A stretch of 64,000 bases of DNA from Tragulus kanchil (taxonomy: Eukaryota; Chordata; Mammalia; Artiodactyla; Tragulidae). The translations under genes were made by a program, and so were the position numbers. Numbering within the stretch: the stretch's first letter is position 1; each line of letters opens with the position of its first letter. Where the stretch lies: contig JAIOJX010000032.1 in the NCBI GenBank assembly GCA_022376925.1, forward strand, positions 207,014,939 through 207,078,938. The letters are read 5' to 3'. The notes under the pieces are model-generated. The model made no database searches. It had not been told where the DNA came from and saw only the letters and a program-made list of their open reading frames with translations. Below are positions 12,429-24,810 of the stretch, one piece after another.

Positions 12429-14617
12429 CTCTAATCCTATAGAACGTTGAGTTTTTCTTCACTCACTTCTTTGTCCTTTGGCGATATATACTGTATCTTG
12501 GAATTTTAAGACAAAATTTGTTAATTGCACAATTCTGTTCAGAAATTCAGATGTCATCTAATGATAGATTTGAAGGCCCCTCTCAAAAAAAAAAAAAAAA
12601 GTCTTATTCACTCATTACAGGGCACACTGTGCCACAGTTGCTTGCTAATCTGTTGTCATCACACTGTAATGACTGGGTTGTCTCTGTGTGTAGGTATGGC
12701 AGAAAGGCTGACCAGAGATTGTTTACCCACTGGGTACCCTTGAAGACCTCCTTGGTGTGTAGCAGAAAGAGCTCTACACAATAGAATGGCAGATCACTAT
12801 TGCTCAGAAAGAGTGACTTGCGCTAATCTTCCTGCCTAAATTGATCTTGTTTGCTGCTGTTGCTTCTTAACGTTTAATAGCTAAGCCAGGCAATGCTTCT
12901 GTGTGTCTTTATAACCTTCCTTTGCTTTGGCTTACATTAGAACACCTTTGGCACTTATCATAGTCCCAGCACAGTTGTTTTGCCTCCAAATATTACTTCT
13001 ATTTATGTTGATTAATTGCATGCTCCTATCTCATTGGTGGCATTGAGAATCACAGAATTTTACAGTTGAACTGCACCTGAGTTCAGGTCTCAGTGTCAAA
13101 TAATAGGATATAAAAGCACATTTATTTTAAAAAATAGAAAAGAAAAAGAATTCCAGGAACTTCCAAACAAGCCTAATATTTGAATGTAATGAATTGCCCT
13201 TCCAGAGCCCATTTATAAAGTTAGATTGAAACAAATCCATATCCATTTGTTTACATGTTGTCTGTGGCTGCTTTTTGCAACAGGGCAGAGTTGAATACTT
13301 GACACAGACTGTATGCTCTGCAAAGCCGTAAATATTTGATATCTAGTCCTTTCTTCACAGAAGTTTCCTAGTCCATGATTTAAGCAGTCTAGAAACTTAA
13401 TTCTCCAACTGGAAATCTGAACTACTTTCCCAGATAACAACAATATGTAAAACAAAAGAGGTGACTGTAAGGATCTATCAGCATAACAACTTGTGATCTC
13501 TGTCCTTCAAAGGATAACAAAAACATAAGTATGTAAAACTCTAATCCTATAGAACGTTGAGTTTTTCTTCACTCACTTCTTTGTCCTTTGGCGATATATA
13601 CTGTATCTTGGAATTTTAAGACAAAATTTGTTAATTGCACAATTCTGTTCAGAAATTCAGATGTCATCTAATGATAGATTTGAAGGCCCCTCTCAAAAAA
13701 AAAAAAAAAAGTCTTATTCACTCATTACAGGGCACACTGTGCCACAGTTGCTTGCTAATCTGTTGTCATCACACTGTAATGACTGGGTTGTCTCTGTGTG
13801 TAGGTATGGCAGAAAGGCTGACCAGAGATTGTTTACCCACTGGGTACCCTTGAAGACCTCCTTGGTGTGTAGCAGAAAGAGCTCTACACAATAGAATGGC
13901 AGATCACTATTGCTCAGAAAGAGTGACTTGCGCTAATCTTCCTGCCTAAATTGATCTTGTTTGCTGCTGTTGCTTCTTAACGTTTAATAGCTAAGCCAGG
14001 CAATGCTTCTGTGTGTCTTTATAACCTTCCTTTGCTTTGGCTTACATTAGAACACCTTTGGCACTTATCATAGTCCCAGCACAGTTGTTTTGCCTCCAAA
14101 TATTACTTCTATTTATGTTGATTAATTGCATGCTCCTATCTCATTGGTGGCATTGAGAATCACAGAATTTTACAGTTGAACTGCACCTGAGTTCAGGTCT
14201 CAGTGTCAAATAATAGGATATAAAAGCACATTTATTTTAAAAAATAGAAAAGAAAAAGAATTCCAGGAACTTCCAAACAAGCCTAATATTTGAATGTAAT
14301 GAATTGCCCTTCCAGAGCCCATTTATAAAGTTAGATTGAAACAAATCCATATCCATTTGTTTACATGTTGTCTGTGGCTGCTTTTTGCAACAGGGCAGAG
14401 TTGAATACTTGACACAGACTGTATGCTCTGCAAAGCCGTAAATATTTGATATCTAGTCCTTTCTTCACAGAAGTTTCCTAGTCCATGATTTAAGCAGTCT
14501 AGAAACTTAATTCTCCAACTGGAAATCTGAACTACTTTCCCAGATAACAACAATATGTAAAACAAAAGAGGTGACTGTAAGGATCTATCAGCATAACAAC
14601 TTGTGATCTCTGTCCTT
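12429..14617 (+). repeat. Direct duplication 4 (1110 bp): 12429-13538 / 13539-14617
   Basis: Near-identical blocks. The left copy matches to 13507, then has about 31 bases of filler (aaggataacaaaaacataag and following), similar in composition to nearby sequence, before the restart. No exon or SINE is inside. Part of the right copy (14481-14617) appears a third time in duplication 5. Confidence 0.95.
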
Positions 14618-16696
14618 GGAAAAACTTTCTAAAGTGGTATCAACTTAAAAAAAAAATGGACATAAGTAGGTAGATGACGTTCCTTACTGTGATTAGTTAT
14701 TTCATTGCCTTTTATTATGAGTAACTCTGATATTTAAGAGAAAATGATCTTACAGTGTACTGAGCTTGTTCAGTTACTGTTTCCATGTCATTTTTGTAAC
14801 CATTTTGTGTTTCTTCACTGATTGTTGTTGTTCAGTCACTCAGTCGTGTCTGACTCTTTGTGACCCCATGGACTGCAGCACTCCAGGCTTCCCTGTCCTT
14901 CACCATCTCCCAGAGCTTGCTCAAACTCATGTCCATTGAGTTGATGATGCCATACAACCATCTCGTCCTCAGTTGTCCCCTTCTGTTCCTGCCTTCAATC
15001 TTTCCCAGCATCAGGGTCTTTTCCAGTGAGTCAGCTGGAAGGCCAAAGTATCTGGTGCCAAAGTATTTGCATCTGGTGGCCAAAGTATTGGTGCTTCAGC
15101 TTCAGCATCAGTCTTTCCAGTGAATATTTGGGTTGATAAGATTGACTGGTTTGATTTCCTTGCAGTCTCAGGCTGAAGACTCTTCTGCAACATGATGGTT
15201 CGACAGGATCAATTCTTCGGCGCTTAGCCTTCTTTATGGTCCAACTCTCACATCCATGCATGACTACTAGAAAAACCATAGCTTTGACTGTACAGACTTT
15301 GTTTGTTTTGACTGTACAGACTTTTATCGGCAAAGCGATATCTCTGCTTTTGAATTACGCTGTCTAGGTTAGTCATAGCTTTTCTTCCAAGGAACAAGCA
15401 TCTTTTGATTTCATGGCTGCAGTCACCGTCCATAGTGATTTTGGAGCACGCCAAAATAAAGTCTGTCTTTGTTTCCCATCTGTTTGCCATAAAGTAATGG
15501 GATTAGATGCCATGATCTTAGTTTTTTTAATGTTGAGTTTCAAATCAGCTTTTTCACTCTCCTCATCCACCTTCACAATATATATTAACTATTTTCACAA
15601 AGAGTCCATGATTTAAGCAGTCTAGAAACTTAATTCTCCAACTGGAAATCTGAACTACTTTCCCAGATAACAACAATATGTAAAACAAAAGAGGTGACTG
15701 TAAGGATCTATCAGCATAACAACTTGTGATCTCTGTCCTTGGAAAAACTTTCTAAAGTGGTATCAACTTAAAAAAATGGACATAAGTAGGTAGATGACGT
15801 TCCTTACTGTGATTAGTTATTTCATTGCCTTTTATTATGAGTAACTCTGATATTTAAGAGAAAATGATCTTACAGTGTACTGAGCTTGTTCAGTTACTGT
15901 TTCCATGTCATTTTTGTAACCATTTTGTGTTTCTTCACTGATTGTTGTTGTTCAGTCACTCAGTCGTGTCTGACTCTTTGTGACCCCATGGACTGCAGCA
16001 CTCCAGGCTTCCCTGTCCTTCACCATCTCCCAGAGCTTGCTCAAACTCATGTCCATTGAGTTGATGATGCCATACAACCATCTCGTCCTCAGTTGTCCCC
16101 TTCTGTTCCTGCCTTCAATCTTTCCCAGCATCAGGGTCTTTTCCAGTGAGTCAGCTGGAAGGCCAAAGTATCTGGTGCCAAAGTATTTGCATCTGGTGGC
16201 CAAAGTATTGGTGCTTCAGCTTCAGCATCAGTCTTTCCAGTGAATATTTGGGTTGATAAGATTGACTGGTTTGATTTCCTTGCAGTCTCAGGCTGAAGAC
16301 TCTTCTGCAACATGATGGTTCGACAGGATCAATTCTTCGGCGCTTAGCCTTCTTTATGGTCCAACTCTCACATCCATGCATGACTACTAGAAAAACCATA
16401 GCTTTGACTGTACAGACTTTGTTTGTTTTGACTGTACAGACTTTTATCGGCAAAGCGATATCTCTGCTTTTGAATTACGCTGTCTAGGTTAGTCATAGCT
16501 TTTCTTCCAAGGAACAAGCATCTTTTGATTTCATGGCTGCAGTCACCGTCCATAGTGATTTTGGAGCACGCCAAAATAAAGTCTGTCTTTGTTTCCCATC
16601 TGTTTGCCATAAAGTAATGGGATTAGATGCCATGATCTTAGTTTTTTTAATGTTGAGTTTCAAATCAGCTTTTTCACTCTCCTCATCCACCTTCAT
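14481..16696 (+). repeat. Direct duplication 5 (1120-1123 bp): 14481-15603 / 15604-16696
   Basis: The blocks contain the 3' part of a BovB LINE. An A run is three bases shorter in the right copy near 15772, which changes the offset from 1123 to 1120. The left copy ends with about 26 bases of AT-rich filler (15578-15603) that is absent from the right copy. Confidence 0.95.
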
Positions 16697-16710
16697 CAAG
16701 AGTTCATCTT

Positions 16711-16977
16711 CAGGGCTTCCCTGGTGGTCCAGTGGGTAAAGAGCCTGCCTTGCAATGATCCCTGACCTGGGAAGATCCCACATATTGAGGAGAGGCTGGG
16801 TTGGTGTGTCCAATTACGAGCCAGCAGTCTGGAGCACATGCCCTGAGAGCTTGTGCGCTGCAACAAGAGAGACCACTGCAATGGGAGGCCCACACAAGCC
16901 AAAGAATGAAGATGGATGAAAATAAATAAATAAATAAACAATAAAAGAGACCAAAACCAAAAAGGAACAACAAAAAA
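16711..16977 (+). mobile_element. tRNA-Glu SINE, short form, nested in BovB
   Basis: It reads gggcttccctggtggtccag, a shortened B-box region, then gatggatgaaaataaataaa as the tail. The flanks agagttcatctt (16699-16710) and agagttcatatt (16978-16989) are an 11/12 target-site duplication inside the BovB sequence, so the SINE is younger than the LINE. Confidence 0.9.
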
Positions 16978-17341
16978 AGAGTTCATATTTAGCTCCTTAT
17001 TAGAAACTTCATCTTATTTCCTCTTCGCTTTCTGCCGTAAGTGTGATGTCATCTGAATATCTGAATGTCTGGTATCATCTGATATTCTGAATATCTGACG
17101 TTATTGATATTTCTCCTGGCAATCTGGATGCCAGCTTGTGATTCATCTAGACCAGCATTTTGCATGATGTACTTTGCATATAAGTTAAATAAGTAGAATG
17201 ACAATATACAACCTTGATGTACTCCTTTCCCAATTGGAACCAGTCTGTTGTTGTTCAATGTCCAATTCTAACTGTTGCCCTTGACCTGCATACGGGTTTC
17301 ACAGGAGGCACGGTAAGGTGGTCTGGTATTCCTATCTCTTT

Positions 17342-17395
17342 CAGAATTTTCCACAGTTTGTTGTGGTCCAGAATTTTCCACAGTTTGTTGTAATC
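17342..17395 (-). repeat. 27-bp tandem repeat inside BovB
   Basis: Two 27-base units (17342-17368 and 17369-17395) differ at two bases. The unit is a multiple of three and repeats the NKLWKIL segment of the decayed reverse transcriptase. Confidence 0.85.
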
Positions 17396-18065
17396 CACAG
17401 AGTCAAAAGCTTTAGCATAGTCCATGACGCAGAAGTAGATGGTTTTTCTGGAATTCTCTTGCTTTTTCTGTGATCCAACAGATGTTGACAGTTTGATCTC
17501 TGGTTCCTCTGCCTTTTCTAAATCCACCTTGTGCATCTGGAAATTTGCAATTCACGTAATATTGAGTGGAGCATGACCTTGCTAGCATGTGAAATAAGTG
17601 CAGTTGTGCCAGCATTCTTTGGCATGGCTCTTCTTTGCTACTGGAATGACAACTGACCTTTTCCAGTCCTGTGGCCACTGCTGAGTTTTCCAAATTTTCT
17701 GGCATATCGAATACAGCACTTTAACAGCATCCTCTTTTAGGATTTGAAATAACTCAGCTGGAATTCCATCCCCTCCACTAACTGTGTTCGTAGTGATGCT
17801 TCCTAAGGCCCACTTTACTCCACACTCCACGATGTTTGACTTTAGGTGGGTGATCACTCCATCGTCGTTGTCTGGGTCATTAAGATCTTTTGTGTACAAT
17901 TCTTCTGTGTATTCTTGCCACCTCTTTTTAATATCTCCTGCTTCTGTTAGGTCCCTACTGTCTCTGTCTTTTATGCTCCTTTTGCATTCCAATCCCCAGT
18001 GATGAAAAGGACATCTTTTTTTCATCACTGGTATTTTCATGTTAAGGTTACCTGTGCATTTCTCT

Positions 18066-20357
18066 TCCTTGCAGTATAAGTTTCCTAATTTAGTAATTTG
18101 TAATAGACCCATTTCCTGCTATCCTTTCCTCCAGTGTCAGTCTGCTTAATTTCTGTATTGGTATATGTCTACCCATAATAAAAAGTGTTTAATGGAAATG
18201 TTAGTTTTAAATTTTAAGTTGGATATTTACAGAGCTGAGTGGTTAACTTGAAAATTATGCTTAATTTGATATTTTTCACTCATAGGATAGCTTGATCCTT
18301 CCTTAGATTTCACTGATTTAAATTCTCAGTTACTGAAGTTCTATTCAGATTAGACTTATTTTCTTTCCTTCAATAATAAGCAGTTTACTCTTTGTTATAA
18401 AACTATTTTTTTTTATACCTTGAGACTAGTCAGTGTGAATTCTATGTGTTACCTTGAAATTATTTTTAAAATAGCGTTGGAACTGTAGTGATGAAATCAT
18501 TCTTAATTCTCACATGTGCATTACCCCCATCACATTTTTATTAGTGTCTGAAGTGTTAGTAGTCTTTTTCAGGGTTGTTTATGTCACTAAGATATATGTA
18601 TATTCTACATTTCATACTTTCTCTGGGTTATCTCTTTTTTATTTTTTTAAGTCCTGTGGCTAGCTAACTTTATCTCCTAAAGTATTGGCTTAAGTAGATA
18701 GTTTTATGGCAAAGAAAAGGAAAACTTTCATCTTCCATGACTTCTATCATTTTCTAAAAAGTGCTTAAGAATTTTAGTTTATGTTACCAGAGTAAAAGAC
18801 TCTATAAAAGTTTAAAGATAGTATAGAAACACTGCTGCTGTATAATTTGTGAGAGGAAGTCTGGACTTAATTTCAGGTGCAGGTGTCTTTGAGTGTTAAT
18901 ATCCCTGATTGAAATAATCATAATGTGGCAAACTCTGTTGGCATCCAAGAACTGGCACTCAAATGTATGAACAAATGAAAGAATTCATATTACCTGTTTT
19001 CATCCCCATTTTAGAGTGATCATAAACTATGAAATATGACAGTTATTTACTTCACTTCACTAATACATTAGTACAACACCATAAAAATCATTAAGAAGAT
19101 CGCCTCAAAAGCAGAGATATTTTCATAGTAGTATCATTGGGCTGAGAAAATATTTCCCGTGTGTGATAAGGAGACTTAATGGGGCATAGTCCCATTCTAA
19201 AATGGGACCTTCCTTGCAGTATAAGTTTCCTAATTTAGTAATTTGTAATAGACCCATTTCCTGCTATCCTTTCCTCCAGTGTCAGTCTGCTTAATTTCTG
19301 TATTGGTATATGTCTACCCATAATAAAAAGTGTTTAATGGAAATGTTAGTTTTAAATTTTAAGTTGGATATTTACAGAGCTGAGTGGTTAACTTGAAAAT
19401 TATGCTTAATTTGATATTTTTCACTCATAGGATAGCTTGATCCTTCCTTAGATTTCACTGATTTAAATTCTCAGTTACTGAAGTTCTATTCAGATTAGAC
19501 TTATTTTCTTTCCTTCAATAATAAGCAGTTTACTCTTTGTTATAAAACTATTTTTTTTTATACCTTGAGACTAGTCAGTGTGAATTCTATGTGTTACCTT
19601 GAAATTATTTTTAAAATAGCGTTGGAACTGTAGTGATGAAATCATTCTTAATTCTCACATGTGCATTACCCCCATCACATTTTTATTAGTGTCTGAAGTG
19701 TTAGTAGTCTTTTTCAGGGTTGTTTATGTCACTAAGATATATGTATATTCTACATTTCATACTTTCTCTGGGTTATCTCTTTTTTATTTTTTTAAGTCCT
19801 GTGGCTAGCTAACTTTATCTCCTAAAGTATTGGCTTAAGTAGATAGTTTTATGGCAAAGAAAAGGAAAACTTTCATCTTCCATGACTTCTATCATTTTCT
19901 AAAAAGTGCTTAAGAATTTTAGTTTATGTTACCAGAGTAAAAGACTCTATAAAAGTTTAAAGATAGTATAGAAACACTGCTGCTGTATAATTTGTGAGAG
20001 GAAGTCTGGACTTAATTTCAGGTGCAGGTGTCTTTGAGTGTTAATATCCCTGATTGAAATAATCATAATGTGGCAAACTCTGTTGGCATCCAAGAACTGG
20101 CACTCAAATGTATGAACAAATGAAAGAATTCATATTACCTGTTTTCATCCCCATTTTAGAGTGATCATAAACTATGAAATATGACAGTTATTTACTTCAC
20201 TTCACTAATACATTAGTACAACACCATAAAAATCATTAAGAAGATACGCCTCAAAAAGCAGAGATATTTTCATAGTAGTATCATTGGGCTGAGAAAATAT
20301 TTCCCCGTGTGTGATAAGGAGACTTAATGGGGCATAGTCCCATTCTAAAATGGGACT
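18066..20357 (+). repeat. Direct duplication 6 (1145 bp): 18066-19210 / 19211-20357
   Basis: Near-identical AT-rich intron blocks. Differences include gaagatcgcc/gaagatacgcc and the C and A runs near 19100/20250. The left copy ends tgggac and restarts at cttccttgcag. No coding or known repeat content is recognised inside. Confidence 0.95.
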
Positions 20358-21983
20358 AAAAGACTGCTTTTAGTTTCCCACCTTCAAGTCTCCCAGTCTT
20401 GAAGCAGTTCTGTCTGTTGCCTCAGATGCCGAACACTATAGACTTCACAACAGGCATATTGAGGAAATTGCAGATTCAGGTTTCTTACACAGGGTTTTCA
20501 ATACCATTTGGCAGTCTTCTGTACCACTGATTTAACGGTCTCCTATTTCCTGCAGCAGATATTTAGCAAGTTTATTCCTTCAACAGATATTTGTTAAACT
20601 GTTCTGTATCAGGCATTGTTTTAAGCTCTGAAGATACGTCAGTGAACAATAAAGACGGAAAACACCTTGCCTTCAAGGACTTTCCAGCAAAATACTAAAT
20701 CTACCTAAGCCTTGGTTACATATGAGCAGTTAAAATTGCTGATGGTGTGACTGTTGTCCCAGTTTGCCTGAACAGCCCCAGCTTAACACCTGTTTCTGGG
20801 TTTTAATAGTCTCCATTTTCACTTTCAAAGTGTCTTAGTTTGAACAGTAAATTATTTGGCCACCCTAGTTCTAAACCTTTGGCATCTATATATTTATTGA
20901 ATCCTTATCTTAATCCCATGAGCTACTTGACATTATTAACATCATTATGCAGATGTGGAAACTGAAGCATAGAGAGGTTAAGTAATTTACCCTTGGTCAT
21001 GCTAGTAAGTGGCAGAACCAGAATTCACACCCAGACAGCAGCCTGGTTCCCGAGTTTGTGCTGAGTCACTGTACTGTATTGCCCCAGTACTGCTATTGAT
21101 ATTTACTTTCTTAACTCTTCTTACTTTTTTCTCTCTAGCAAAGTAAAGCAGGTAATCTACTCTCCTTAACAGATGAATTTGTGGCTCTTTCAAGTAAACT
21201 TCCTCATCTTGTCACTCACTCTTTTACAGATCTGTCTTCATTTCTACTTGGCTTTACTCTATCCCTCCATTTCAAGGAAGGGACATCCACCTCACCATCT
21301 AAAATTTGTATTCTAGCTTTATCCTGTTTCACCTCCTGGAGAATCTTGTTCTCTACGTTATTCTTCCCTTGGGGCTTCAGTCTCCCGTCTTTCCACTGGC
21401 TTTTGTCATTCAGCATATAAGCATTGTCTGTGTCATTGTTGAAAGTTTGCGTTACTCTTCCAAGAAGCCTTGTTGTTGAGAAAATTTTTTAAGTTTATTA
21501 ATATGATGATGATGAATACTAATTATTTATATCCCTTTAACTCCAGATACTGTATATACCTCTGGTCCCTTTACCAACTCCACATATACTTTATGAGTAG
21601 ATGAGGAAATGGAAGCTCAAAGAACTCTGTAACCGCCTTAGCTTATGGGTAGAGGAATTCAGAGCTCTATCTGTCTTACTCCAAACTCCATTGTTTGTAC
21701 TATAGCATGTTGGTTTACCACAACTCTTAAAGGACCTCCCTTGATCATCCTCTGCCTGTCCCCCATTGCCATACAGCTTTTGTAGAAAAGATTTTATTAA
21801 AAAAAAAAAAAAAAAGTGTATGTGTAGACTCTTCTTGCCTTTCATTTACTTCTCAACCCATTCTAGTCTGACTTCTACTTTTTTATTAGATCCTGCAGAG
21901 AAACAGAACCACCATCCATTTCTCTCTCTCTTGATGTGTATACATATACAGACCAGCAGGCTGGAAATTCAGGCAGCACTTCT
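20358..21983. other. NUMB intron with MIR relics
   Basis: There is no exon. A MIR-like core lies at about 20895-21080 (gaaactgaagcatagagagg, then aagtaatttacccttgg), and a weaker one at 21585-21715. An A run is at 21800-21815. Confidence 0.6.
20895..21080 (+). repeat. MIR SINE relic
   Basis: A clear MIR core (gaaactgaagcatagagagg followed by taagtaatttaccc) and a gtaagtggcagaaccag segment. Confidence 0.7.
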
Positions 21984-24141
21984 CAGGAAACCTCAGCTTT
22001 TACCCTTAAGGCCTGGGTGGATAAGGCCCACTCATCCTTATGCTGATTAGTCACTAAGTTGTATCTAACTCCTTGCGACCCTGTGAAATGTAGCCCCACA
22101 TACTCTGTCCATGGGATTTCCCAGGTGAGAATATTGGAGTTGGTTGCCATTTCCTTCTCCAGGGGATCTTTCTGACCCAGGGATCAAGCTGTCTCCTGCT
22201 TGGCAAATGAATTCTTTACCGTAGAGCCACCTGGGAAGCCCTTACCTAAAGTTAGTTGATTGTAAATGTTAATTCACATCTGCAGAATACCTTTACAGCA
22301 ACAGGTAGACTAGTGTTTGTTCAAACAACTAGGCAACCATAGCCTAGCCAATCTGACACGTAAAAATAACCAATCGCCTCATCCTCTTACTGTACAGTGT
22401 CTTACTCGTTGCTAAATCCAGTAGACATTTTTCACATCTTTTCTTTCTTGGTTGTTTTACAACACTTGACATTTTGGACCACATACTGCTTCTCAAAACT
22501 CCTCTCCCTTGGTTTCAATGACCCTAATCTCTTTCATTTTCCTTGCTATTCCTTTTATGAAATTTCATTACTAGTCTCCTAATTCCTTAATTACTGATAC
22601 CCTCTGCTGTCCTTGGCTCTCATATTACTCCCACAGTTGCTATTTCCAAAACCAAAATTCCATCTTAGAATTCTCTACTGAGTTTAGACCTGTATATACA
22701 ATTGCCTGTGTATTGCATAGACATCTCCAACTTTACTTGTCTAAAACTGGAATCCTGTTCTCTCTCTCTCAAACTTACTTCTGTATCTCTTCTGTTTTCT
22801 TAGTTTGTGGTACCCTCTCCACCCAGTTGCCCAAGCCAGGAACCAGAGAGAGGTCTTCAACATCTCTTTTATATTTACTGTTTAAGACTTCTCATCTCCA
22901 TCCCTATCTCCCCCAAGAGAGTTCGACCCTCGTTTTCTTTCACCTGGAATCTTGTTGTGGTATTTCTGCCTCTTATCTTTCCAGCTTGTCTGTAGTGCTG
23001 CCAAAGTGGTATTTTAAAAATGCAAATCTGTTCAGTCACGTTTAAAATAATTTGCTGAATTGCCCAGGAAACCTCAGCTTTTACCCTTAAGGCCTGGGTG
23101 GATAAGGCCCACTCATCCTTATGCTGATTAGTCACTAAGTTGTATCTAACTCCTTGCGACCCTGTGAAATGTAGCCCCACATACTCTGTCCATGGGATTT
23201 CCCAGGTGAGAATATTGGAGTTGGTTGCCATTTCCTTCTCCAGGGGATCTTTCTGACCCAGGGATCAAGCTGTCTCCTGCTTGGCAAATGAATTCTTTAC
23301 CGTAGAGCCACCTGGGAAGCCCTTACCTAAAGTTAGTTGATTGTAAATGTTAATTCACATCTGCAGAATACCTTTACAGCAACAGGTAGACTAGTGTTTG
23401 TTCAAACAACTAGGCAACCATAGCCTAGCCAATCTGACACGTAAAAATAACCAATCGCCTCATCCTCTTACTGTACAGTGTCTTACTCGTTGCTAAATCC
23501 AGTAGACATTTTTCACATCTTTTCTTTCTTGGTTGTTTTACAACACTTGACATTTTGGACCACATACTGCTTCTCAAAACTCCTCTCCCTTGGTTTCAAT
23601 GACCCTAATCTCTTTCATTTTCCTTGCTATTCCTTTTATGAAATTTCATTACTAGTCTCCTAATTCCTTAATTACTGATACCCTCTGCTGTCCTTGGCTC
23701 TCATATTACTCCCACAGTTGCTATTTCCAAAACCAAAATTCCATCTTAGAATTCTCTACTGAGTTTAGACCTGTATATACAATTGCCTGTGTATTGCATA
23801 GACATCTCCAACTTTACTTGTCTAAAACTGGAATCCTGTTCTCTCTCTCTCAAACTTACTTCTGTATCTCTTCTGTTTTCTTAGTTTGTGGTACCCTCTC
23901 CACCCAGTTGCCCAAGCCAGGAACCAGAGAGAGGTCTTCAACATCTCTTTTATATTTACTGTTTAAGACTTCTCATCTCCATCCCTATCTCCCCCAAGAG
24001 AGTTCGACCCTCGTTTTCTTTCACCTGGAATCTTGTTGTGGTATTTCTGCCTCTTATCTTTCCAGCTTGTCTGTAGTGCTGCCAAAGTGGTATTTTAAAA
24101 ATGCAAATCTGTTCAGTCACGTTTAAAATAATTTTTTAGCT
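21984..24141 (+). repeat. Direct duplication 7 (1081 bp): 21984-23064 / 23065-24141
   Basis: Near-identical blocks containing a Bov-tA SINE and L2 sequence. At the end of the left copy ataatttgctgaattgccc replaces the right copy's ataattttttagctccgaat, so the last bases of the left copy look like a degraded version of the right copy. Confidence 0.95.
22045..22243 (-). mobile_element. Bov-tA SINE, inverted (repeated at 23126-23324)
   Basis: In minus orientation: gggcttcccaggtggctcta, B-box ttgatccctggg, then the Bov-A part ending gttagatacaacttagtgac. The second copy belongs to duplication 7. Confidence 0.88.
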
Positions 24142-24810
24142 CCGAATTGCCCACAGAATTAAGATAGAATTCTTTAGCAGGAGTACACGGTCCTCCATGG
24201 CTAGGCCTTTCCTGCTCTTTATATCCCACTGTGCCTCATGACTTTCAAGCTGCACTGAAATATTTATGGAGCCCAGATTTGCTCTATTGTTTGCTTCCAT
24301 GTCCTTTTCTGCTGTTTCTTCTGCATGGGATGTCTACTACCTCTATTACTTCCCTGCTTTCCTAACCCCACCTGGGGCATCTAGAAAAATTATTCTAGTA
24401 CCCAATTAAATCTTTGGTTTTAAATAGCCTTCCCCCAATTCCACAAATAGATTTCACCATGCCTTCTTTCTGACATTATTATAAACTGCTTTCAGCTCTA
24501 CTGTAGTACTTGAAAGTGTTAGCCACCAAGTCGTGTCTGACTCTTTGCAGCCCCATGGACTATAGCCCACCAGGCTCTGTTGTCCTTGGGATTTCCCAGG
24601 CAAGAATATTGAAGTGGATAGCCATTCCCTTCTCCAGGGGATCTTCCCAACCTAGGGATTGAACATTGCAGGCAGATTCTCTACCATCTGAGCCACCAGG
24701 GAAGCTGTTACACTTACTACTGTATTATTTATTTTTTATCTGAGTGTCACCTTTCAATGGACTCTGAACTCAAGTGTTTCTGCTGCCTGGCACGTAATAA
24801 ACTCTCACCA
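22385..24810 (+). repeat. L2 LINE 3' sequence, split by duplication 7 and a SINE
   Basis: L2-like text: cttgacattttggaccacat, tacacggtcctccatggcta, gaatcttgttgtggtatttc, and an end resembling gctgcctggcacgtaataaa. It is interrupted by a Bov-tA at 24513-24711. It is ancient and non-coding. Confidence 0.65.
24513..24711 (-). mobile_element. Bov-tA SINE, inverted
   Basis: In minus orientation: agcttccctggtggctcaga, ttcaatccctaggttgg, ggagaagggaatggctatcc, ending agtcagacacgacttggtgg. It is inserted in L2 sequence, is a single copy, and lies outside the duplicated blocks. Confidence 0.92.

Larger units (their letters stand above)
14823..18010 (-). mobile_element. BovB (RTE) LINE fragment, inverted, interrupted
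   Basis: On the - strand the order 18010 to 16990, then 16698 to 15943, is a 5'-truncated BovB. The 3' part 14823-15577 is repeated by duplication 5. Decayed reverse-transcriptase frames are visible: VKWALGSITTNTVSGGDGIP and PAELFQILK (17582-18112), and MDYAKAFDSVDYNKLWKILD (17255-17536). Frames are broken, so the element is dead. A SINE is nested at 16711-16977. BovB is abundant in ruminants. Confidence 0.92.

Noticed and set aside
599..15616. Many 60-150-codon open frames on both strands
   Set aside because: They lie in introns and SINEs, recur with each SINE or duplicated block, have no family resemblance and no splice support. They are chance frames in repeats.
17255..18112. Reverse-transcriptase-like frames on the - strand as a host gene
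   Set aside because: They are fragments of a dead BovB LINE with broken frames and a nested SINE.
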